From Sternotherus odoratus (Eukaryota > Chordata > Testudines > Kinosternidae), in contig JAVMKO010000003.1 of the NCBI GenBank assembly GCA_032164245.1, positions 66,410,390 to 66,474,389 on the forward strand: a stretch of DNA of 64,000 nucleotides, written 5' to 3'. The translations under genes and the position numbers were made by a program. The notes beneath the pieces are model-generated. The model was given only the letters and a program-made list of their open reading frames with translations, was not told where the DNA came from and did no database searches. How positions within the stretch are numbered: the first letter of the stretch is position 1; the number at the start of each line of letters is the position of its first letter. This document shows, piece by piece, positions 22,412 to 33,633 of this stretch.

Positions 22412-23055
22412 CTGTGGCAGGAAGCAGCACTGTGAGCTTTTCTAATACCCATATTTCACCTCTGTTCTCTTGCATTGTTCAGAGCAGAGCTTCCCTTTAT
22501 GGCAAATTCTGTGCAGTGTTTTATTAAATGAGATACTGGTCATTGGAACCTAAACAATATTATCAGCTCATTTCATTTGGGAATGAAAAAGGTCTGCAAA
22601 AGAAATAATTAAAAAAAAATCCTATCTGTCCGGTATATTTCACATGAAACAGCAGCCATTTGCATAAGCACTAGAAATAGATATTATAAATAAATGTTAG
22701 AATGGGTACATTGAATAGTCAAAATTAAGCTACAAAATTTTGATTTTTAAAGTGAAACCATTTAAAATGGTCAGTTATGAATCTTAATCCTTCTTGTTTC
22801 ACCCAACCAAATGCTTTCAACATAGACGCACAGATTTAAGGCTTGAGACACTGATCCGAGGAAGAAAGCCTCTTAACTCATACATTATCATTATATTGTA
22901 TATTCTGTTCTTGTAAAATAATTACTACACTAAGATTTATACAATGAATGAACTGTGCAGATTCTTACATTAATTTGCACATGCTGTCAGGAAACAGTTT
23001 CTGATCAGATAAGGAGTCTGTCAAGTAAAATTATACTTGGTCTGGTGTTTACAAT
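22412..23055. other. Intron sequence, nothing recognised
   Basis: AT-rich ARMC2 intron. No exon or element recognised. Confidence 0.4.
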
Positions 23056-23058
23056 ATC

Positions 23059-23200
23059 ACCATAGCCATGTTGGTCCCAGAATATTAGAGAGACAAAGTA
23101 GGTGAGGTAATAATCTTTTATTGTACCAACTTCTGTTGGTGAAAGAGACAAGTTTTTAAGCTACACGGAGCTTTTCTTCAGGTCTGGGAAGGATACTCAG
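23059..23200. repeat. Interspersed repeat, SINE-like, family not named
   Basis: CATAGCCATGTTGGTCCCAG, CTTTTATTGTACCAACTTC and GAGCTTTTCTTCAGGTCTGG are words I know as a common repeat in turtle genomes. CCAACTTCTGTTGG is a small hairpin. Its class is uncertain. Confidence 0.5.
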
Positions 23201-23884
23201 TGTCACAGCTAAATATATGTTGGACCAGATTGTTTAGCATAAGTAGTTAACACATATTTGCAGATCCAGAAACCACCCCAAATACACCAAAAAAAAATCT
23301 GTTATCTATAGCCCTGCCTTCAAATATCACATATATGATCCAAGAAGAAAGTCTGTGATACACATTTAAAACTGCATTCAAACAAGGCCATTCCACCAGA
23401 GGGGAGTAGATTGTGTCATGGAACAGGCCATCCAAATACCCTGAAAGAGCGTATTTCAGTACAGGGGGAAAAATCCTCTTTGGGTCTATACCTATAGTTG
23501 TCACCCACTACCCCACACTGGAACCCATATGGAGTATCATTAAACAATTACAACCCACACTTTAGTGTGACCACATCCTGAAAGGAATCTTTCCTGAACC
23601 CCCCTCTTCTGACCCTGCTCTAACAGATCTATGCTCTCAAATGAACTTTCACAGAAAAATAGGGCATTTTTATCACCCATGGGTGAACCTTTTCACAGAA
23701 TGATCACTCCATATCTGACCACTCAGTCCTCATCCTCAACTGTTACTGATGTTGGGGAAAACCTCAAGGAAGCCAGTAGGCATTACAACTGCCTTTCATT
23801 CAGGATAAATGTAAGAAGCAGTTAAGTTCAGTTTTGGAGTAAGATAGCTGAGATGACAGGAGCCAGCACCCAAAATACAGGTCT

Positions 23885-24900
23885 CATAGCAGGATTGCAG
23901 GGGGGTCTTCCATCAGTGGCCAGTGCCAGTTGACTGAGAGGGAATGAATAGAGCAAGGCAGTTATAAGGTGAGCCATCCCCTGTTGTCCAGTCCCAGCTT
24001 CTGCCAGTCAGAAGTTTTGGGACACCTAGAGTATGGGATTGCATCCCTGACCATAGTGGCCAATAGCCATTAATGGACCTATCCTCCATGAACGTATGTA
24101 ATTCTTTTGTGAACCCGGTTATACTTCTGACCTTCGCAACATCCCCTGGCAATGAGTTCCACAGGTACAATCACAAGTACTTCCTTAAGATTGTTTTAAA
24201 TCTGCTGCCTCTTGATTTCATGGGGTGACCCTAGGGTCTTGTGTCATGGAAAGGGGTAAATAACACTTCCCTATTCACTTTTTCTACACTATTCATGATT
24301 TTATAGGCCTCAGTCATATCCCACGCCCCCTTCCCTGCTTGTCTCTTCTCCAAGATGAACCGTTCCAGTCTTTCATCCATCTTTATATGGAAGCTGTTCA
24401 TACCCCTAATTATTTTTGTTAGGATTGGAAAAGATAGAGAAAAGGGTATCTTTCCCCCCCCCCCTCCAGAGAGGGTGACCAGAACTGCTCATGGTATTCA
24501 AGGTATGGGTGTACCATGGATTTATGTAGTAGTATTATGATACATTCTGTTTTGGGTGGTTTTTGTGTGTGTGTTTTTTTGACTGCTGCTTCATGTTCAC
24601 CAGATACTTTCAGAGAACTAGCTATGATGACTCTGAGATCTTTTCTTAAGTTGTTACAGTTAATTTAGATCCCATCATTTTGTATGTATGGTTGGGATTT
24701 TATATTCTAATGTGCACTACTTTGCACTTATCAACATTGAAATTTACTTGCCATTTTGTTGCCGGGTCACCCTTTTTACAACTTTACAAGTTACAAAACT
24801 CTCTACAGCACTAAAATCCACCCCACCAGTTTGCCCCAGTTGTTTTGTACCTTCCTTATCTTTCTTTTGGATACTAGTAGTCCATGTACTAGTCTGTGGA
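23885..24900 (-). repeat. CR1 LINE 3' region, minus strand
   Basis: Minus-strand CR1 3' text: CTCATTGCCAGGGGATGTTG (complement near 24130-24160), then AGGAAGTACTTGTGATTGTA-like text and the ORF2 tail reading MYLWNSLPGDVAKVRSITGF. Stops break the frame. The same segment occurs at 57335-57850. Confidence 0.7.
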
Positions 24901-25539
24901 CGGTACCTCCCCAGTTAGTACTGGGGCAGAACATGAATGTATTTTGCCTTGGAAAATCAGAAACTTGTGAAAGTCCAAAGCTAACTTCAACTTTACAAAA
25001 TATGGTAGTATACTTGATATGGGTGAACAGAATTGTTGGGAGAGCATAATACATTCAGTTAACATAACTTCCCAGCACTTCAAAATATATATAATGTATA
25101 TTCTATTAATACCATGCAACTAATACTTATTTAATATGGTGTATACAGTGCCGAAGATACATGTTTTGGCTAACATTTGTAAATAATGATTGCCTCAGAA
25201 TATACCTTATTCTCATAAGTTTTTCTACGAATAGACAATATTTGCTGTCATGGGTTGTTTCTATCTAAATGCTTGGTCCCAAAGGGGTAGCACTACCAAA
25301 TTCTCTCTTGAGCATTCTGATCAGATGGCTATAATTAACACTGTACAGATTTTGTGAAAGCATATTATTCCTAATCCAGGTTATTCTGATAGATTTTGGA
25401 TGGAGGGTGTAAAGAATGGGATTTCTGAGTTGAGGGAAATGGTCCTTCCTTCATTCATACTTCAAACTTCTCTCCACTGTTGACATCTGGCCACTGTTAT
25501 AATAATGCTATAATAAGTTATTTAACAGTCTTGCAAGTT

Positions 25540-25625
25540 TCGTTGACAGATTCGTACATTTTAAGGCCAGAAGGAAGCATTATGTTAATCCAGTTTGTCT
25601 TGCATGACACAGACCCTAGAATTTC
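25540..25625 (-). repeat. Short old CR1/L3-like tail
   Basis: TTTTAAGGCCAGAAGGAAGC and CATGACACAGACCCTAGAAT resemble the reverse complement of an ancient LINE tail common in turtles. Too short and diverged for a firm call. Confidence 0.35.
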
Positions 25626-25896
25626 ACCAGTGCTGTTTATCAAGGCTTGATCTTGATCCTAATTTTCTGATTGAACAAGGGCATACCCTTTTTAAAAGGT
25701 GTCCAATCAGATTTCTGTTTGATGGGTTTATTTTGAGAAAGTTTAAATTTAAAAAATTGAGATTGGGCGACAAATCAGAACTTAGCAAATTGCAATGTTT
25801 TCAGTTAACCTGGTGCATAAAATGCTTGGAAATGTTTTTGTGCTGCAGTTAAAACCTCCATCTAATATATGATTATGTTTTAAATGTACTTTGAAG

Positions 25897-25989
25897 GCTC
25901 AGAGAATGACTCAAGAGTAAATGAAACAGAAGAGGAAGAAAACTACTGGAATGTAAAGATTGTACCAATCATGTATGAATTAGAGAATG
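25897..25989 (+). CDS. ARMC2: ARMC2 exon b (partial gene)
   Basis: The acceptor is TACTTTGAAG, with only a modest pyrimidine tract; the donor is ATG|GTAGGT. The first two bases complete the Gly codon split with exon a. It encodes SENDSRVNETEEEENYWNV, then KIVPIMYELENG with the last codon base in the next exon. The acidic first half looks like a linker; the second half begins the helical region before the armadillo repeats. No stop in frame. Confidence 0.82.
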
Positions 25990-26406
25990 GTAGGTAATAT
26001 TTCTTGGAAATTTCAGTAATGGTGAATACACATTTTACAGCGCAAATTGAATAAGGAGAGGAAGGCTTAATTTTGAATTTCCTCGCTCATGACTCACATG
26101 CAAGTCAACCCATCTAAAGTTGCTTTTATACAGAATTGTTGTTAATTTCTTTCCTTAATGGAATTTTAAAATTCCATTATCTCAGTCGGTGTACATGAAG
26201 ACACCTTTGTTCTCTTTCATGGGAAGGTTAGAAGTGTGTGTAAAGTTAAAATGCCTCATTTTGTGCTTCATTTACACCTGGACAACCTTGTGTGTAAAAT
26301 ATTGCAAAATCAGAATATTGTTTTACACAAACTTTGCACACGTGTAAATAATTGTGTGTGCGCAAAGCAATGGAGAAAGTGGCCCAAAATGCTTAATTAT
26401 TTAGGA

Positions 26407-27154
26407 CAGTGGTTCTCAAACTTTATTTTTTTGCGGACCACTTGAAAATTGCTGAGGGTCTCAGAGGACCACTTCATCTTTCCAAATGTTGTTTGTACCA
26501 TTAGCTAACTATTGTAAAGTGCTATGGATAAAAGCACTCTCTTAATTAAAAAAAAAAAAAAAGCTGTAATAATAATTAACATTTTTATGTTCTACAAATA
26601 AAAGCACACAACTCGTATTTTAATATCAGTAGTCTTCCCTTTCTAATGCAATGGATGTGCCCTCTCGTCCCCTCCGCAGCAGCACCCGAAGTGGGTCAGG
26701 AAAGAAGGGGGGGGGGGTGTCTTCCTCTATCGCCCACTACAGCAGTCACTGAGCTGGGGCCGGGAAGGAGGTGGGTCTCTCCCCTGACACAGCAGCTAAA
26801 GAGCTGAGGCTGGGAAGGAGCCGCAACGTTAAAGCTTTAATGTCGGCTGCTTTTGGGCCGGTACCAGCTTCTTACCTCTGCCTCATTCACTGGCCGCTGC
26901 AGCCCTGCATGTACCAAATTCTCCCCGTCTCTCTCTTCTCACCCCACTGCCCCCTCCCACCTACCTCTTAGTTCCCCACAAGGCCACCACCTCACCTCAC
27001 ATGTGCATCATCTTCAGGGTCCAGGCACCTAATTAGTGGAGCCACGCCTGCACCTCCACTAATTAGATGGGTGGCCCTTCATTCTGTCATGTACCGCAGC
27101 CCAGGTGCACACTTTAGAGGGAACTACCCGCAAACCACCGTTTGAGAGCCTCTC
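26407..27154. mobile_element. Non-autonomous hAT-type element with perfect 8-bp TSD
   Basis: CAGTGGTTCTCAAAC on the left and GTTTGAGAGCCTCTC on the right are inverted. ATTTAGGA is duplicated perfectly (26399-26406 and 27155-27162). It is the same family as 7999-8646, with matching internal words. The interior is GC-rich with a G-run near 26709. No transposase. Confidence 0.9.
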
Positions 27155-27162
27155 ATTTAGGA

Positions 27163-28116
27163 GTAAAGGATACACTCTGCCTGTACCAGGAGTGGCAGAA
27201 GGCCCCTAAAAGTATGTGTGTGGGAGCAGGGGGGAGCCTGTGTGCCTCTGAACTGTGGCTCGGCTTCCCTCCCTGATGGCCCTTCCCCTGAGATGCCGAC
27301 ACCACACTACCCCTTCTCCCTGAGGCTCTTCCCCCCACCTCTCCTTTTCCCCAAGCCTCTGCTTATGTGAAATGAATTGGTAGCTTCAATCTAGTTCTCA
27401 GTGAACAGCTATCCAGAGCATAGATACCACTACCACAGTTGGCAGTAATTGTCCCAAGAGAGGTGCCAAAGATGCAATTGTCAAATGATATAGATAAAAA
27501 CTATCACATCATTTAGAGGAATAATCCTTCCAGTTCAAGGTTGAAGCTTATTGATGAGGAAGTATGGGGAAGCCTTCATTGATGCTGTCAGATGCTTATG
27601 TACCTGTTTTGTGGATAAATAAAGCATTTTATTTTCCATTGCTGTCAATCTTGAACCTCTCATGAATGCTAAATTCACTATAATAAAATACAGAAATTAA
27701 GATCCTAGGTTGTATGGTTTGATTGTATTTTTAAAAGTTCTTTAGCAGTTGAAATAGAAAGAGTACCTTTTGTCCTTTAAAAATATTGTAAAACATCTAT
27801 CCTGCCAGCCTATTTTCATAGGCCAATTTGGTAAGCCTCAGAAGTTGAGATGAGTTTTTCCTTGTAATTTGATACTGCTTTTTATTTGTTTGAGCTAGCT
27901 ACTTTAAGCTAGCTACTTGAATATTACTCTGCCTTTACTGAGGAATGCAACCTGTGAAAATACATGTGAATAATGGCAGTACTGTATTTAAAGTAAGCTT
28001 ATGATATACTTTAAACACTAAATGGCTGCAACCTTAAGGGGAAAAATTCAATATTTAAACAGAAAATTAATGATTAGAAGATAGACATGACTTATTTTAT
28101 CCTAATGTAGATTATG
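27163..28116. other. Intron sequence, nothing recognised
   Basis: ARMC2 intron b. A short duplicated GAGCTAGCTACTT word lies near 27892. No repeat or exon recognised. Confidence 0.4.
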
Positions 28117-28124
28117 TGTGAGTG

Positions 28125-28251
28125 TCTAGTATCAGAGGGGTAGCTGTGTTAGTCTGGATCTGCAAAAGCAACAAAGAGTCTTGTAGCACCTTATAGACTA
28201 ACAGAGTTTAGGGACCAGGAGCTTTCATGGGCTAAGACCAACTTCATCAGA
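28125..28251 (-). mobile_element. SINE/PLE-like repeat fragment with TSD
   Basis: The fragment contains TATCAGAGGGGTAGCTGTGT, AGAGTCTTGTAGCACCTTAT and GGAGCTTTCATGGGCTAAG. TGTGAGTG is duplicated on both sides (28117-28124 and 28252-28259), so it is a discrete insertion. Related copies are at 33250-33431 and, as an inverted pair, at 36415-36632. The family name is uncertain; strand is given by comparison with the 33250 copy. Confidence 0.7.
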
Positions 28252-28334
28252 TGTGAGTGATTGGGTTATGGTAGGGATGGAGATTTTCTGGTAGTTTCAT
28301 GCAGGTTTTGTTTTTGTTGTGTTGTTTCTAAATA

Positions 28335-28841
28335 CAGTAAACCCTCAATTTAACGGACCTCGATTTAATGGACTTCGGATGCAACGGACAAAATTTCTGA
28401 GCAAGTCTGATGCATTCCTGATCCATTTCTGGCGGGCTGGCTGCCGGCTCCTGGCTGCCGCCCAGGTCCAGGCAGCAGGCGGGCTGGCTGCTGGCTCCCG
28501 GCTGCCGCCCGGGTCACAGCAGCGGGCGGGCTGGCTGGCGGGTCCCGGGAGCTGGGACCCGTGCGGGCTGGCTGCCGGCTCCCAGCTCCCGCCCGGGTCT
28601 CACCAGCGGGCGGGTGGGCTGCCGGCTCCCGCCCGGGTCCCTCCAGCGGGCGGGCGGGCTGCCGGCTCCCGGCTGCCGCCCAGGTCCCGACAGCGGGCGG
28701 GCTGCAGAGCTGTCGCCCCGACCCTGTGGTGGGCGGGCTGCTGCTCCAACAGCTCATTTTTTTTTATTATTAAATAACAGACTTTTTGATTTAACGGACA
28801 CCCCCTCGCCTGAATTAGTCCGTTAAATGGAGGTTTTACTG
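28335..28841. mobile_element. pogo/Tigger-like non-autonomous element
   Basis: CAGTAAACCCTCAATTTAAC on the left and GTTAAATGGAGGTTTTACTG on the right are inverted, and TA flanks both ends, as expected for Tc1/mariner-pogo elements. Between them lies a GC-rich minisatellite (about 28427-28745) with repeated GGCTGGCTGCCGGCTCC and GCCGCCCGGGTC words, where the parent element would carry a transposase. Confidence 0.85.
28427..28745. repeat. GC-rich minisatellite inside the pogo-like element
   Basis: Imperfect units built from GCTGCCGGCTCCCGGCTGCC, CGCCCGGGTC and CAGCGGGCGGGCT repeat about six times. Open frames on both strands through it are by-products. Confidence 0.85.
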
Positions 28842-29360
28842 TAATGTCAGAGGCACCCAGAGTAGCAGATGGGATGTCTGTTTAAACATCCATTTACATT
28901 CATCTTGAACCTCTACTGTGTATATAAGAGCTCTGAAAACTCATATATAAATCTATTTTTGAAACCCATACAACAGCAAGCATATGACTGTCTTGTGGGT
29001 TGGATTTATAGACAGAATAACTTTTTTCAGCTGTCGGTTCCTTTTTGTCTGTAGCATTTGACAGAACTCTTCAATTAATTCTTCCAGCTTCACCACAGGT
29101 TAAGTGTTCCTAGTTGATATTTTGTCAATCTAATTGTTAACGAGTTAAAAAACATTTCATTTGTGATTTATCCTCAAATGTCTTGATTTGTCTTGTTGCT
29201 GTTGGCTCTATGAATCACTTAGCTTAAAAAGACCTATTGTTTTTTAAAAGAGTAACATAAAAATGATTTGATATGAAAAATGCTTGTAAACCCTTGTATT
29301 AAAGTATCAGAACACTGCCTTGATAATTAACTTTATTTTCCTCTCCATCCCCACAAATAG

Positions 29361-29536
29361 AAGACAATATAGAAAACCTCTGTCTTGCCTGCACCAGTCT
29401 CCATCAAGCCTTGGAAGAAGGAAATATGTTCGGAAAGAGATTTAAAAGAAGAAGTGCACTTCTGAAGATATTGTATAAACTAGTTGACATTGGTTCAGAC
29501 CCACTGGGCCTCAAACTGGCAAGAACGATTCTGGCT
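29361..29536 (+). CDS. ARMC2: ARMC2 exon c (partial gene)
   Basis: The acceptor is CCCCACAAATAG and the donor GCT|GTAAGT. The first two bases complete a Glu codon from exon b, and the exon ends in phase 0. It encodes NIENLCLACTSLHQALEEGN, MFGKRFKRRSALLKILYKLV and DIGSDPLGLKLARTILA. This is a highly conserved ARMC2 segment at the start of the armadillo-repeat region, with alternating hydrophobic helices. A frame of this length with no stop, in an AT-rich intron setting and with consensus sites on both sides, is strong evidence. Confidence 0.96.
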
Positions 29537-29628
29537 GTAAGTCTTTTCTTAAATTATTTAGTGATATATGAAAGAGTGCAATGATTCACGTATACTCTCT
29601 CTACAATTGAAAACTTTTGTCTAATGTA

Positions 29629-30254
29629 CAGGGGTGAAAGTAACATTCTTGACTTACCGGTACGGGGGGGGGAGGGGGAGAATGCAGCTTCCCCTGGAAT
29701 GGGTGGAGCCTCGAATGGAAGGGGTGGGGCTAGGGAATCTGCAGTCGCCCCCTGCTGCCTGGGGCTGGTTACCTGTTCCTTTTGCCTCTCTCCCCCGTCA
29801 GCAGCTGGGGGGGTGGAGCAAAAGGGACAGGGACCTTACAGCGCTGCTGTGGCAGTGCTTTAAAGGACCCAGCTAGAGAGCTGTCACAGCAGCGCTCTAA
29901 TATTGCTGCACTTTCTGCGTCCCTCCATTTGCAGCCCCGCCAGGTCCCTACTGGGGAGCGCAAAAGGGTCATGGATGCTAAAGCGCTGCTCCCGCATTGC
30001 TTTAAGCCGGGTCTTTTAAAGCGGAAAAGGTCCCTGCTTAAAGCGCTGCCATGGCAGCACTTTAACCTCCCTGCCCCTTCTGTGCCCTCCCCCCCCCCCA
30101 CCGGGGCTGGGTTGCTGCTTCTTTTAGCGGTGGCGCCGGGGGGGGGGGGGGAGACACCGGAGGAGGGGCAGGGAGGTTAAAGCGCTGCTGCAGGGGCCGA
30201 CAGGCTTTTTACCGGTACGGGGTACCAGCCCGTACCAACTTACTATCACCTCTG
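29629..30254. mobile_element. Non-autonomous hAT-type element with perfect 8-bp TSD
   Basis: CAGGGGTGAAAGTAACATTC on the left and TTACTATCACCTCTG on the right are inverted. The perfect duplication CTAATGTA lies at 29621-29628 and 30255-30262. TACCGGTACGGGG occurs near each end. The interior repeats AAAGCGCTGCT/GCAGCACTTTAA words several times. It starts only 93 bp after exon c. Confidence 0.92.
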
Positions 30255-30654
30255 CTAATGTAGTGTTCCGTACTTTAAGGATATATCTACCCTTGTATGA
30301 TTGAATCTCGTGTAGACATATCTGACCTAGTTTGAATCTTGCTAGCTTGGGCATCACAGCAGTAAAGTTACACCGGGCAGGGACTTCAATATGGGCTAGC
30401 CAGCAGAGTAATTATCCAGGGTTTCATGTGGGATTGTATAGCCCGTGCTGCCTGAATGTCACTGTTCCTATGCCTGACATAGCTTAGTTATGTTTACATG
30501 AGCTAGACTTGCACCCTATGATTGCAGGGTAGAGATCTATATGTTTTGATCTGCTAAGAATCAGAAGACTAAACAGTGGAAATTAAGTTCAGCTTTAGAA
30601 TACCTTGTACTTAATAAAGCAACTTTATCTGAGGATATCAAAGCACCTTTTTAA

Positions 30655-30770
30655 AAGGTGTGTAAGTAAAATTATCCCCATACGGGGAAAGTGAGGTTAA
30701 GTTACTTCCAGGCCAAATCAGAAAGTCAGTGACCAAGCTAGGAATAATACCCATCTATTTAGACTCATTT
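30655..30770 (-). repeat. MIR-like SINE fragment
   Basis: ATTATCCCCATACGGGGAAA, GTTAAGTTACTTCCAGGCC and AGTCAGTGACCAAGC are the reverse complement of the conserved MIR core and 3' region. Confidence 0.55.
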
Positions 30771-30809
30771 TGTTTTATTTATTATTTATTGTTTAATTGA
30801 ATTACCATA

Positions 30810-31080
30810 ATATCTAGAGGCCCCAACTGAGATGGGGACCCCATTGTTCTAAGCCCAGTATATGTACTTAATAAGAGATGGTCTCTGCCCTGGAGAGTTT
30901 GCAATCTAAACAGATGAGACAAACAAGAGAGGGAGAATGGAAATATTATCATCCCCATTATACTGATAGGGAATGGAGAGAGAGAGATTGTGACTTGTCC
31001 AGGGTCACACAGGAAATCTGACAGAACTAGGCATTGATCCTTGGAATCCCAGGTTAGTGTTTTAAGCACACGATCATCCT
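30810..31080 (-). repeat. MIR-like (CORE-SINE) repeat
   Basis: TGTGACTTGTCCAGGGTCAC, ACAGAACTAGGCATTGATCC and ATCATCCCCATTATACTGAT match the reverse complement of MIR. The left part GAGGCCCCAACTGAGATGGG with CTTAATAAGAGATGG is a common tetrapod repeat joined to it. Confidence 0.6.
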
Positions 31081-31230
31081 TCAGCTCGATGTCCTGTCCT
31101 CTAAGCACTCTGCCTTTCCAGTCTTTTTTTCATTTTGTTTTTGTTTACCTAGGACACCAAACTTAATGAAAATTAGTAATTTCTACAGCTTTACACCAAA
31201 GATGAGATTTTAGTCCATTGCTTGTTTCTT

Positions 31231-31899
31231 TGGCCATGGTTACACTTACAGAATTATAGCACTTTTGGTTATAGCTGTACCCATATACAGCAAAAGGTAT
31301 AGCACTATAACATGTCCTGGCGTGGCCACATTTGCAGCACTTGCAGCGGCACAGGGAGTGGTGCATTATGGGTAGCTATCCCAGCATTCAGCTGGGTGCA
31401 ACGTGCTTTTCAAACGAGGGGGGTGAGGGGGAACGTGTAGTGTCTATGCAGAGGGAGAGAGCGAGGGGATTTTCTACGGGCCGAGAGTCTTGTCAGTGGT
31501 TTCCTTTGAAATTAGAGCCTGCTTTAATAGTTTCTCAGTCACACAGCTCCCTTTGTAAACATTAGCAGTGCTTATCTGCCGAGTTAAGAGAGAAACTCTG
31601 AAAAGGTACTTCCGCATTCCTCCTGCCGAGTTCAAAACAATGCGAAGAGACATCAGTTGCCTTAAATGGCTCGGAGGCGTGCCAGAGATCACTTATAGCG
31701 TAATGACTGTTTACACTTGTGATAATACGCTACAAAGAATACGCAATAGCTGTTGTTCCTCAAGGAAGGGAGGATTACCAGGAGCGGTATAACTGTGGGT
31801 TTATAGCGCAATACATGCCTTGCCAGTGTGGACGGGTAGGGAGTTATAGCACTCCTGGAGGCTTTATAGCGCTATAAAGTGCCAGTGTAACCAAGGCCA
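31231..31899. mobile_element. Non-autonomous TIR element rich in TATAGCGCTATA words
   Basis: TGGCCATGGTTACACTTACAG on the left and CAGTGTAACCAAGGCCA on the right are inverted. Subterminal TTATAGCACT/TATAGCGCTATAAAG words repeat near both ends. The centre shares TATCCCAGCATTCAGCTGGG with the element at 55619-56321. No clean target duplication. No transposase. Confidence 0.75.
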
Positions 31900-33245
31900 G
31901 AGTCTCCTTAAAGTGAATCCTTAAAGTGAAGGATTACTTAGGGGTTTGCTCCAGTCCCTCTCCTAAGTTCAGTGACCTTTTGAAATGTTGTTTTTCTGAC
32001 AGGTATGCTCAGATAAATTTCATTAGTTCATGTTGTGTAAAAGAGCCTTGAGATCTGGAAGATAAGACTCCACGCTAGTTCCTCCCTTGCTGGTTGTTTG
32101 CTGCTATGCAAATTATTTCTTCCTGCTACAGTCTGTGATACAAATGAATAGCCCACTGAATATGGGCCACACCTGATTTGAGTGTCCGCCTCTTTTTCCT
32201 TTGTCTGGAGAAAACCTATTTAGCAACTCTCCATAATGTACCTGGTTTAAATATCTTTTAGTCACAGACTTTAAAGCGTGATATTAATGAGAATCCATAA
32301 TTTCACATGCAGCATTGTTACATATATATTTTACAATGATATTGACCATTGTATTTGCTTTCAAAGGCTACATCACAAGGCATTTGTACAAACATTATTG
32401 CAGTTGTATGTAGGGTGTGAATACGGGGATGCCTATGGTCACAGACACTTTACCTTAAAATCTTTTACAGTTTTTGAAAAGAAGAGGGAACACAATTCCA
32501 TTAGAACATAAAAAAAATCATGGAAAGGTTGTATATTTACAACTTTCAGTTCCCCTTTTACAGTTTCCTATGTTCTTTCCATTGACCATCTTCTCCTGTC
32601 AAGTTTCTCTCTTATTGAACTTAATTGGTTAAGATAGTCCATGAAGTTTGAGGGCATCTTTCATGGTGAAATATATTGTTTCATATCATATTTTATTTTC
32701 TAGCATAGAGTTTAATATACAGATCTCATATTCTTGTGTGGCCAATGTATTGCATAAACAGTGGATCATTCTCAAACAAAGAGAGACAGGGATTATTTTT
32801 CTGTGCTATAAGAATGATTGACCAGTTTACAGGGTGTTTTGTTTTAGATACAAATCTTTTAAAAATGTATCCCAAATGACATGTGTTGCATTTTTTAAAG
32901 AGTAGTGTAGTTTAATTTTTCTTAAATTGTTTTAAATATTGAGATGTTAGAACCTTTGAATGCTTAACCTCATCTGTCCTATGGAAGTCAGTGGTAAAGC
33001 TACCATTCACTTTGGTCCCAGATCAGGCCTGGTCTGATGCCTTGTGTTGGAACTTTAGAAAGTCCACATGCTGACAAGATTACTATGATGATTGATTACA
33101 CTAATTGATTGCATTTCCCTAGTTAATTTACCTTCAATAGTTGTTATCTCCTGTCAGACACAGATCCATTTCAAAAGGTATTTTTTTTCTCCTGCTGATA
33201 ATGGCCCATCCAAATTAAACAGCCTCTTAGAATTGGTATGCCAAT
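31900..33245. other. Intron sequence, nothing recognised
   Basis: AT-rich ARMC2 intron c. No exon or repeat recognised. Confidence 0.4.
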
Positions 33246-33249
33246 GTAT

Positions 33250-33431
33250 AACCTTTTTTCCCCCTTTCCTTTCTGTGTATATAAATACATCTTACTTCTG
33301 TTCCATTCTATGCACCCGATGAAGTGGGCTATAGCCCACGAAAGCTTATGCTGAAATAAACTGGTTAGTCTCTAAGGTGCTACAAATCTTCCTCATCTTA
33401 TTTGCGTATACAGACTAACACGGCTGCTAAT
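33250..33431 (+). mobile_element. SINE/PLE-like interspersed repeat
   Basis: TTTCTGTGTATATAAATACAT leads into CACCCGATGAAGTGGGCTAT and AGCCCACGAAAGCTTATGC, then GTTAGTCTCTAAGGTGCTAC and CAGACTAACACGGCTGCT. This is one of the commonest turtle repeats. GTGGGCTATAGCCCAC folds as a perfect hairpin. It ends 99 bp before exon d. The family name is uncertain. Confidence 0.75.
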
Positions 33432-33530
33432 CTTAAACCTGTTATGATGATCGTAACTTCTAAAATAAGTATTCTTTTACACCAAAATATACATGTGATT
33501 TTTGTTTCTCTTATTTCTCTTTCTCTGCAG

Positions 33531-33633
33531 CTCAAAGTAAGTGGAAAGAATCTGCTCAATGTCTGCAAGCTTGTATTTAAAATTAGTAGAAATGAGAAAA
33601 ATGATTTGCTCATTCAAAATGATGGTCTATTGG
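33531..33633 (+). CDS. ARMC2: ARMC2 exon d (partial gene)
   Basis: The acceptor is TTTCTCTGCAG and the donor TTGG|GTATGT. It begins in phase 0 and ends with one base (G) of a codon completed by exon e (GAT). It encodes LKVSGKNLLNVCKLVFKISR and NEKNDLLIQNDGLL, continuing the first armadillo repeats. The residues are close to the mammalian sequence as I know it. Confidence 0.96.
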
